Source: Bacteroidota bacterium (GTDB lineage Bacteria; Bacteroidota; Bacteroidia; B-17B0; Aurantibacillaceae). Taken from it: a DNA stretch of 44,428 nucleotides. The notes beneath the pieces are model-generated. The model did not search any database. It worked only from the letters and a program-made list of their open reading frames with translations, and was not told where the DNA came from. This document shows, piece after piece, positions 34,483 through 41,566 of this stretch. Location of the stretch: assembly GCA_013288015.1 (NCBI GenBank), contig JABDCR010000019.1, positions 106 through 44,533 on the forward strand. The letters are read 5' to 3'. The position numbers were made by a program, and so were the translations under genes. Within the stretch, counting starts at the first letter, position 1. Each line of letters starts with the position of its first letter.

Positions 34483-36297
34483 TTAGTTGAATAACATCCA
34501 GCTAAGCCCTACTTTAAAGCTACGGTCGGGCATTGGGTAACCTGGGCTTAGTATATAGTTGTTTCCCATAAAGCCCTGATTAAGATGCTGTGCCATTATA
34601 AAAAACTTAACAGGTTTTATTTGTGCGCTTATAAAAAAATCTATAAAAACGTAGTTGCCATAACTTTTTTCATTTTGCAAATAAAACTGATTAGTGGCAG
34701 GCATATAGGCATTAGCCATAAATGATGAAATGTATCTTGCCTGAAAACCAACCTGCAACCATAAATTCTTTTTAAAGAGTTTCCCTTCGTAATACAATTG
34801 GTGTGTTGTAACCCAATTAGGCAATCGTATAATGTCTGTATTTGCTGTTGTTTGATAGTTTATGTTATTATTAAAATGTATGCAAGCCAGTTTTAAATCC
34901 TTACCGGCAAAAAAACGGGTTATCATAGTACTTCCATTGTATTGAGTAGGTAGGGCTTCTGTATTAAAGTAAATTTGCTTTTGCTGTTGTTGTATAAAAG
35001 CACCAAAATAAAATTTATATTTTTTATTGGTTAAAGAAACTGTTGCATTTTGCGTTTGAACATCCTTAAAATTATTTGTCCATAAAAAACGATTGCCATT
35101 ATAAAACAATAAATTAAAATCGGGTAACCTGCTTTGACTTTGAGCATTAGCACTTAAATAAAAATTATCTTTTATCATAAAACGATAATTAGCATCTATT
35201 TCATAATTGTTACTATTAAAACCATTTACAACATAATCTGCTGTTGCATTTAACATATGTTTATTTAAATTTAAAATAAAACCACCCTTTACTATATGGT
35301 TAAAACCAACCGTATCAAGTCTGTGCTGATGATATTTAATGGCTTCGTTTTTATACCCTCCGTAAAAAATAAATTTGCCGTTGGCGGCCGTAAATTTGTA
35401 CAATAAACTATTAGAAAAAATACGGGTGCCTATAGAATCGTGGCTACCGGTGATTTGGTTTAAATACGTGTTTTTAGACCCACCAATGGTATCTGCTATT
35501 CCATCTACATACAACAAATAATTGCTTTGGTAATTTGTTTCATAAATTAAATAATGTGATGATTTTGCAGAATCATCCTTATTTAACCTAAAAAAAGTGT
35601 TGAAAGATATGGCGGATGTTTTTATAAGTTGTTTTGCAGTACCCGAATTGAAGTTTACAGGAATTAGATTTGGTGCAGGATACGTCGCGCTTCCAACAAA
35701 ACTATCATTTGCAATACCGCCATTTAATTGATATTTTAATTTATTAAATAAATAATAAGCCTTATACCCCCAACGCCCGTTATCTGTTTTATAGTTAGAT
35801 GATAATAATAAATTAGTTGTTAAGCTTTGTTGTTGTAAATAAAATCCGGTACAAGAGTATCTATTAAACAGCAACGAAACATTTACTTTCTTTCGGATGC
35901 TTTGCGAATGCACTAATTTTAAAAACTGTTCCTGCTTAAAACCAACAGCGGCCGTAATTTTAGTATATATCTTTTCTGTACCAAAGTACATAGGGTCATC
36001 TTCAGTAATTAAATCTTTTTGGTTATTCAATTTATTCCAGCTAAAAAAAGTAGCACTGGTATGTTTTGGCTGCTCGGCTATAAGCGAGTAGGAGGGTAGT
36101 CCCATGTTGCCAAGCACCCCTGTCTGATAATAATTGTGTGTGTTGTCTAGAGTTGTGTCGGCGCCTTTAGAGTTTTCACTCAATCCTAACAAACTTTGTG
36201 TACGTGTAGCCGATGTATAGTAAGTTGTATCAGGTTTTTGAGCCTGAGCAAAAATAGAAACAAGAAAAAAAGTAAAACACAGTAAATGCCTTCGCAT
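34483..36297 (-). CDS. Putative porin (Porin_10-like)
   Basis: A 604-residue outer-membrane protein with signal peptide MRRHLLCFTFFLVSIFAQAQ and a long series of amphipathic strands typical of a beta-barrel, with many aromatic residues. YFGTEKIYTKITAAVGFKQ, ANAYMPATNQFYLQNEKSY and the C-terminal RSFKVGLSWMLFN ending in an aromatic-rich strand fit the Bacteroidota putative porin family. What it lets through is unknown. It follows the patatin gene by 26 bases on the same strand and may be cotranscribed. Confidence 0.85.
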   Translation of the reverse strand: MRRHLLCFTFFLVSIFAQAQKPDTTYYTSATRTQSLLGLSENSKGADTTLDNTHNYYQTGVLGNMGLPSYSLIAEQPKHTSATFFSWNKLNNQKDLITEDDPMYFGTEKIYTKITAAVGFKQEQFLKLVHSQSIRKKVNVSLLFNRYSCTGFYLQQQSLTTNLLLSSNYKTDNGRWGYKAYYLFNKLKYQLNGGIANDSFVGSATYPAPNLIPVNFNSGTAKQLIKTSAISFNTFFRLNKDDSAKSSHYLIYETNYQSNYLLYVDGIADTIGGSKNTYLNQITGSHDSIGTRIFSNSLLYKFTAANGKFIFYGGYKNEAIKYHQHRLDTVGFNHIVKGGFILNLNKHMLNATADYVVNGFNSNNYEIDANYRFMIKDNFYLSANAQSQSRLPDFNLLFYNGNRFLWTNNFKDVQTQNATVSLTNKKYKFYFGAFIQQQQKQIYFNTEALPTQYNGSTMITRFFAGKDLKLACIHFNNNINYQTTANTDIIRLPNWVTTHQLYYEGKLFKKNLWLQVGFQARYISSFMANAYMPATNQFYLQNEKSYGNYVFIDFFISAQIKPVKFFIMAQHLNQGFMGNNYILSPGYPMPDRSFKVGLSWMLFN

Positions 36298-36323
36298 AAA
36301 AATTAGCTAATTAGTGCACGAAT

Positions 36324-37355
36324 TTAGAACTTTTCGAAGAAATGCTCCTCTACATCAAAAGTAGATTTTGCACCAACCAGTTTAAACTCGTTTTTAAGCC
36401 ATTTATCAGCTGTATCGCGCCCTTTTTGTTTAAGACTTAATAAGAACTCCCACGATGTGTTCATTTTGCTAGAATAGTGCATTTGGCCTAAGGTATCGTA
36501 GCCCGAAATAGTATGAATAAATATTTCGCGGTTTACTTTATCATCTGTTTTTAAAATGCCGTTACGTAACAATTCGTTACGGTAGTGAATTAGCTTCATT
36601 TCGTTTATAAGCGAACTATTAAAACTTATTTCATTTATACGATCAGCAATATCGCGTGCAGTAGTTGGCACCGATTTTATGTTGATAGAATTTATTTTAA
36701 TAAGCACTATATCATGCAAATTGGTATTTGTTATCATGGGGAAAATAGGAGGGTTACCCATATAACCACCATCCCAATAGTACTCTCCATTTACCTCAAC
36801 TGCCTGAAACAAAAAAGGTAAACAAGCCGAGGCCATAACAGCATCAACCGTAATTTCTTTATTGGTAAATATTTTTGCTCGGTTTGTTTTTACATTGGTA
36901 GCGCAAATAAATATTTTTTTGCCTTTGTAATGATGCAGGTCTTCAAAATCAACCAAATCATTTAAAATATCCTTAAGCGGATTATAATTTAAGGGATTAA
37001 AATTATAAGGCGACATAAACTGAGACATGGTGTTGAATAAAATATAACCAGGCGAGTTATAAATGTCCCCATTGCTCCAGTACTTGTCAAATGCAGATGG
37101 CTTAAAACCACCTGAGCCGGATAGTTTTTTCCATAGTTTTTCAAGCAATTCTTTCGCTTTTTCGGGTCCGCCCTTATGTAAACCATAGGCGCAAACCACA
37201 GCATTAATAGCTCCGGCACTGGTGCCACACATCGCATCAGCAACAATAGTTTCTTCTTCTAACAGGCGGTCTAAAACCCCCCAGGTAAAAGCTCCGTGTG
37301 CACCACCGCCTTGTAGGGCAAGGGCAACGTGTTTATTTGTATTTTTTGTATCCAA
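36324..37355 (-). CDS. Patatin-like phospholipase family protein
   Basis: A 343-residue lipid acyl hydrolase with a Ser-Asp dyad. Visible are the oxyanion loop LALQGGGAHGAF (residues 16-21), nucleophile elbow CGTSAG (Ser46) and catalytic Asp195 in YYWDGGYMGNPP. There is no signal peptide, so it is probably cytoplasmic or peripheral at the inner membrane. The start is set at TTG 37355: the frame stays open to TTG 37373, but a perfect -7 promoter element lies inside that extension. The porin gene follows. Confidence 0.88.
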   Translation of the reverse strand: MDTKNTNKHVALALQGGGAHGAFTWGVLDRLLEEETIVADAMCGTSAGAINAVVCAYGLHKGGPEKAKELLEKLWKKLSGSGGFKPSAFDKYWSNGDIYNSPGYILFNTMSQFMSPYNFNPLNYNPLKDILNDLVDFEDLHHYKGKKIFICATNVKTNRAKIFTNKEITVDAVMASACLPFLFQAVEVNGEYYWDGGYMGNPPIFPMITNTNLHDIVLIKINSINIKSVPTTARDIADRINEISFNSSLINEMKLIHYRNELLRNGILKTDDKVNREIFIHTISGYDTLGQMHYSSKMNTSWEFLLSLKQKGRDTADKWLKNEFKLVGAKSTFDVEEHFFEKF

Positions 37356-37361
37356 CAGAGT

Positions 37362-37369
37362 CAAAAGTA
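37362..37369 (-). promoter_or_regulatory. -7 element TACTTTTG of the patatin gene
   Basis: A perfect TAnnTTTG on the minus strand, six bases before the TTG at 37355 that I take as the start. It rules against the longer TTG start at 37373. Confidence 0.55.
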
Positions 37370-37554
37370 ACAAATTAACATAACTTCCGGTAGTTTTTGG
37401 TCTAATAACTCAATAAGCCTATATTATGCTTTTCCTTGTAAATGCTGGGGTTTTACAAATTATTATGTAAGATTTTTGCATTTTTATCTAAGAATGGTGC
37501 ATGCGAGTATATTTATAATAATGTAGAAACTTTATGTACTTTACCACAAATGAG

Positions 37555-37568
37555 CCTATAGTTATAGG
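37555..37568 (+). promoter_or_regulatory. Inverted repeat ahead of the UV endonuclease gene
   Basis: CCTATA-GT-TATAGG is a perfect 6-bp dyad ending 14 bases before the ATG at 37583. It could be an operator or an mRNA hairpin over the ribosome-binding region. A partial -7 element TATATTTA (37508-37515) lies further upstream. Confidence 0.35.
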
Positions 37569-37582
37569 TGAAATAAGAGAAA

Positions 37583-38011
37583 ATGAGAATATGGTCATTA
37601 CATCCAAAGTATCTTGATACAAAAGGATTAGTTGCTTTATGGAGGGAAACCCTTTTAGCAAAACATGTTTTAGAAGGAAAAACAAAAGGCTACAAAAATC
37701 ACCCTCAGTTAAACAGGTTTAAAAAACTAAAAAAACCGACTAACGCCATTAATTATTATTTAGCAAGTGTTTATGCTGAAGCTGTAAAAAGAGGTTATAA
37801 TTTTAGTAAAGAAAAAATAGACTGGACATTTGAAAAATGTAGCATTTACGTAACCCATGGGCAGTTAGATTATGAAACATCCCATTTACTGAATAAATTG
37901 AAAACTCGTGATAATAAAAAGTATATCGGAGTTAAATCAGTGAAAAAGTTACAAGCACACCCTATTTTTAAAGTTATAGAAGGTGATATAGAAGAGTGGG
38001 AGATAGTTTAG
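37583..38011 (+). CDS. Pyrimidine-dimer DNA glycosylase / endonuclease V family
   Basis: A 142-residue protein of the Pyr_excise family, related to T4 endonuclease V, which removes UV-induced pyrimidine dimers and nicks the backbone. The bacterial branch signature is complete: MRIWSLHPKYLDTKGLVALW, RETLLAKHVLEGKTKGYKNH, PQLNRF, and NYYLASVYAEAVKRGYNF. The short N-terminus matches the family, where a residue at or close to the N-terminus acts as the amine nucleophile. It stands alone, and a strong bidirectional terminator follows. Confidence 0.88.
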   Translation: MRIWSLHPKYLDTKGLVALWRETLLAKHVLEGKTKGYKNHPQLNRFKKLKKPTNAINYYLASVYAEAVKRGYNFSKEKIDWTFEKCSIYVTHGQLDYETSHLLNKLKTRDNKKYIGVKSVKKLQAHPIFKVIEGDIEEWEIV

Positions 38012-38030
38012 AATTACAGATTTACTATTA

Positions 38031-38066
38031 AAAGGAAAGGTTACCATATTTGGTAACCTTTCCTTT
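38031..38066. terminator. Bidirectional terminator between convergent genes
   Basis: A perfect 16-bp stem, AAAGGAAAGGTTACCA (38031-38046) with TGGTAACCTTTCCTTT (38051-38066), around the loop TATT. It sits between the endonuclease gene and the 3' end of the gene at 38089-41391 and can serve both. Confidence 0.88.
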
Positions 38067-38088
38067 ATAAATTAAAAACTAAATTGAA

Positions 38089-41000
38089 CTATTTTGTCAA
38101 TACAATATTATTCTTGTATGTATAAACACCTTTTTGTTTAACATGCATAAAATAAACACCTGCATTAAACTTCTCAATATTAATATTCTCTGTATTTGCA
38201 TTTAATGTTTTAGCATAAATTTTTTCTCCTAACGAGTTATATACTTCAACACTTGTGTTTTCAAAATTTACAACACTTATCGAGAAATTTCCGTTGCTCG
38301 GGTTAGGGTAAACAGTTATTCGATCGTTATTTGAGTGTTGAGCAATGCCACTTGAACAATTGTTTACAACAACTTGCACGCTGCTAGCTTTACTACAGTT
38401 ATTAGCAGATGTTCCAACAACAGTATACGTCGCGGTTACAGTTGGTGAAAATGCTGTGCCATTTGTTATACCACCACTCCATACATAATTGTTTGCACCC
38501 ATGCCTGTTAATGTTACAGGGCTTCCGCTACAAATAGTATCGTTAGTAGGATTAGATACAATAGTAACCGTTGGGGAAGGATTTACATTTATTGTAATTG
38601 TTGTTGAATCGCTACACCCGGTATTACTGCCAATTACAGTAAATGTTTTGGTGCTATTTAACACTCCGTTTATTGTTGTCAAATTACTTCCGGTTGGGTG
38701 CCAAGTATAAGTTGTAGCACCACTAACTGTTAATGTATCGCGAAGCCCTGCACAAATTGGATTATGTGTAGCTGTTATTGTTAATGATGGCAATGCACCA
38801 ACATTTATAGTTGTTCTTACTGTATCTGTACAAGCACCTGGTCCGGTAGCTGTTACATAAAGTGTATAAGTAGTTGTTAGGGTAGGTGTGTCGGTTGTAC
38901 TTGCTGTTGTGGCTCCTGTTGTCCAAGAGTAAGTTCCTACAGTTACAGTTCCGGTTGATGTTGCTGTTAATGTAGCTGTTTGACCGGAGCAAAGACCTGC
39001 TGGTGCACTAACTGTTACAGTTGGAACAGGTTTAAGAGGAATTGTTCTAACCCTAGAGTTGGAACAACCAATAGCATCTGTACCAACTAGTGTATAAGTA
39101 GTTGTAACACTTGGGGTAACTACAATAGCACCGCTACCAGTTGCTCCAGTATTTGTCCATGTATAAGTTACCGCACCCGATGGAGTTAAAGTAGCACTTA
39201 CGCCGGGGCAAATTCCACCACTTGCACCACCCGTTGAAAAGTTAACAGCAGGTAAAGGGTTTAATGTTATTTTTTGAGTTGCCGTAGCGTTACATCCGTT
39301 AGCATCGGTTCCGGTAACGGTATAAGTTGCTGTTACACTAGGTGTAAATGCGGTTCCATCTGTTACACCATTTGTCCAGCTATAAGTTACTGCTCCGCCA
39401 CCTGTTAAAGTTGCCATTGAGCCAGTACAAATAGTATCGTTTGGAGATACAGATGCAGTTACAGTTGGTAAAATATTTACATTTACTGAAATAACATAAG
39501 GAGTAGTTGTACAAGTTCCCGAAGAACCATTAACAGTATATGAAGTTGAAGGACCTGTTGGGGTAACAGTAACGGTTGTTCCTGTTCCACCACTAATTGT
39601 TCCACCACCTGCTGTCCATGAGTAAGAACTAGCACCTAATCCGGTTAAAGTAACAGAGTTACCCGCACAAGTAACAGAGCTTGAAGAAGATGCCGTTACA
39701 TTTAAACTAGAAACAACAAAAATGCTAATTGTATCAACACCCACACAACCATTAGTATTTGTTCCGCTAACGGTATAATTTGTAGTTACTGTTGGGCTGC
39801 CAGTTACTGTAGCACCATTTGTTGAACTTAATCCTGGGCTCCAGGTATATGTTGAAGCACCACTTGCTGTTAATGTTCCGGTTGAACCTGTACAAATAGT
39901 TTGCGGTGTAATGGTTAAAGTTGGTAAAGCGTTAACCGTAACTGTTGTTACAGCTTGTTTAGAACAACCATTAACATCTGTACCAATTACAGAATAAGTT
40001 GTATTTGCTGTTGGCGATAAAGAAACTGTATTTGTTGTTGCACTTGTATTCCAAGTATAAGTAGATGCACCGTTTGCTGTTAATGTAGTTGTGTTTCCGA
40101 TACAAATAACTTTTGTTCCGCTTGTTGTTACGTTTGGTAATGGATTAACCGTTACAGATAAGGTGCTAACATTTGTACATCCGTTCGCATCTGTTCCTGT
40201 TACCGTATAGGTTGTGTTAGTTGTAGGTGATGGAGAAACTGTTGCGGTTGTTGCACTGCCTGCATTATTACTCCATGTATAGGTGTTTGCACCACTAGCA
40301 GTTAATAAATCGGTTTGACCATTACAGATAGAAGAAGAGCCACTTATAGTTATTGTTGGCGATGGATTAGGAGAAACTGTTAATGTAAATGAAGCAGTGC
40401 CGGGGCAGGTTCCTCCACCAGATCCACTCACAACTGAATAAGTGGTTGTAACTGTTGGACTAACAGATGTAGTTGCTCCGCTGGTTCCGGTACTCCAAGT
40501 ATAGCTTGCTGCTCCCGAAGCAGTTAATGTTGCAACTGAACCCATACAAACAAATGCAGGGCCATTTATAGTAACTGTAGCAGATGGGTTTACCGTTACA
40601 TTTCTTGTTTTTGTATTACTACAGCCAGTAACTGTATTAGTTCCGATAACAGTATATGACGTAGTAACTGTTGGACTTACAATAACTGTATTAGTTGTCG
40701 CGCTTCCCGCATTGGCACTCCAAGTATAGGTCGTACCTCCCGATGCTGTAAGAGTTGCACTTCCACCAGGACAAATGCCTCCAAAAGTACTGTTAGTAAT
40801 GTTTATTGTTGGAAGATTGTTTACTGTAATTGCTTGAGTAGCTGTATTTGAACAACCATTAGCATCAACACCCATTAGCGTATAAGATGTACTGCTATTT
40901 GGACTAACAGTTAAAGAACTTGCTGTTGAACCACCGGGTGTCCATGTGTAATTTACAGCGCCGGAGGCTGTTAAAGTATCTATAGCACCTTTACAAATTG

Positions 41001-41391
41001 CTGTATGCGATGGCGTTATAACAACTGTTGGTATAGGGTTTACAGTAACTGTTACCATAGGTGTCATGGTAATTGTACAAGTACCATTTGTAGCACCAAC
41101 AATATAAGTTGTTGTATTTGAAATAGGACCAATCGTAAAAGTCATAGGTTGACCTGTTCCTGCAGTTGGGCCACTAATTATAGTAGTTCCTGAACCTACC
41201 GCATAAGTAACTCCAACTTCTGATGAAGGAATGCTAATGGTTGCAGTGCCCGAGCCGCAAATAGAAGTAGGGCTTGCCGTAGGTGGTTGGTTTATAATTG
41301 GACATTGCGCTTTTACTATTTGCCCTCCTATTATAAAGAAAGCAAAGAAGTAAGCCAATGCTTTTATTTTGAAGGTAATTTTTTTTATCAT
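38089..41391 (-). CDS. Giant Ig-like repeat surface protein with T9SS type A sorting domain
   Basis: An 1100-residue secreted protein. After the N-terminal signal (ALAYFFAFFIIGGQIVKAQ) and a divergent first unit (30-120) come 12 consecutive Ig_7-like repeats of about 74 residues (121-1012). Each follows PTVTI...xICxGxxxTLTASGAxxYTWS...VSPTxTTTYTVxGTDxNGCS...xVTVNP, with one cysteine early and one near the end. The C-terminal 76 residues (from ITVYPNPSNGNFS) are a type A sorting domain with NSLGEKIYAK and FNAGVYFMHVK. The composition (Thr, Ser, Gly, almost no Lys in the repeats) suits an extended stalk or adhesin. No enzyme domain is seen. The sorting domain is close to that of the next gene upstream. 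Confidence 0.9.
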   Translation of the reverse strand: MIKKITFKIKALAYFFAFFIIGGQIVKAQCPIINQPPTASPTSICGSGTATISIPSSEVGVTYAVGSGTTIISGPTAGTGQPMTFTIGPISNTTTYIVGATNGTCTITMTPMVTVTVNPIPTVVITPSHTAICKGAIDTLTASGAVNYTWTPGGSTASSLTVSPNSSTSYTLMGVDANGCSNTATQAITVNNLPTINITNSTFGGICPGGSATLTASGGTTYTWSANAGSATTNTVIVSPTVTTSYTVIGTNTVTGCSNTKTRNVTVNPSATVTINGPAFVCMGSVATLTASGAASYTWSTGTSGATTSVSPTVTTTYSVVSGSGGGTCPGTASFTLTVSPNPSPTITISGSSSICNGQTDLLTASGANTYTWSNNAGSATTATVSPSPTTNTTYTVTGTDANGCTNVSTLSVTVNPLPNVTTSGTKVICIGNTTTLTANGASTYTWNTSATTNTVSLSPTANTTYSVIGTDVNGCSKQAVTTVTVNALPTLTITPQTICTGSTGTLTASGASTYTWSPGLSSTNGATVTGSPTVTTNYTVSGTNTNGCVGVDTISIFVVSSLNVTASSSSSVTCAGNSVTLTGLGASSYSWTAGGGTISGGTGTTVTVTPTGPSTSYTVNGSSGTCTTTPYVISVNVNILPTVTASVSPNDTICTGSMATLTGGGAVTYSWTNGVTDGTAFTPSVTATYTVTGTDANGCNATATQKITLNPLPAVNFSTGGASGGICPGVSATLTPSGAVTYTWTNTGATGSGAIVVTPSVTTTYTLVGTDAIGCSNSRVRTIPLKPVPTVTVSAPAGLCSGQTATLTATSTGTVTVGTYSWTTGATTASTTDTPTLTTTYTLYVTATGPGACTDTVRTTINVGALPSLTITATHNPICAGLRDTLTVSGATTYTWHPTGSNLTTINGVLNSTKTFTVIGSNTGCSDSTTITINVNPSPTVTIVSNPTNDTICSGSPVTLTGMGANNYVWSGGITNGTAFSPTVTATYTVVGTSANNCSKASSVQVVVNNCSSGIAQHSNNDRITVYPNPSNGNFSISVVNFENTSVEVYNSLGEKIYAKTLNANTENINIEKFNAGVYFMHVKQKGVYTYKNNIVLTK
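38356..41031 (-). repeat. Twelve tandem Ig-like repeats (about 222 bp each)
   Basis: The repeats encode residues 121-1012 of the surface protein. Short blocks such as the codons for GTDANGC and TYTWS recur nearly unchanged, while the rest is diverged. Confidence 0.88.
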
Positions 41392-41511
41392 GTTGTGGTT
41401 TTTTTAGGTACCGACAATGATAGATTAAAATTTTCACGAGATATGTTAAAATATTCTGAAGAAAAATTATTTAACAATATATGTTAATTAACTTCATATT
41501 TAATTACCAAT

Positions 41512-41546
41512 AAAAAAAGGCCACCTGTATGTAATAGATGACCTTT
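41512..41546 (-). terminator. Terminator after the FG-GAP/Ig repeat gene
   Basis: On the minus strand AAAGGTCATCT pairs with AGGTGGCCTTT through 11 pairs including two G-U wobbles, then a run of seven T. On the plus strand these wobbles become mismatches, so it acts for the minus-strand gene only. Confidence 0.75.
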
Positions 41547-41566
41547 CAATTTTAAATTAGCTCAAT

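Noticed and set aside
34472-34490. Short hairpin CTAAA...TTTAG between the convergent aminotransferase and porin genes
   Set aside because: A five-pair A/T-rich stem overlapping the aminotransferase stop codon, with no T run, is too weak to call a terminator.
37488-37685. Minus-strand frame of 65 codons overlapping the endonuclease start
   Set aside because: No recognisable features, and it overlaps a clear gene on the other strand.
38356-41031. Regularly spaced repeats that might suggest a CRISPR array or DNA satellite
   Set aside because: The repeats are about 222 bp, in frame, diverged and coding for Ig-like domains; there are no short identical repeats with unique spacers.
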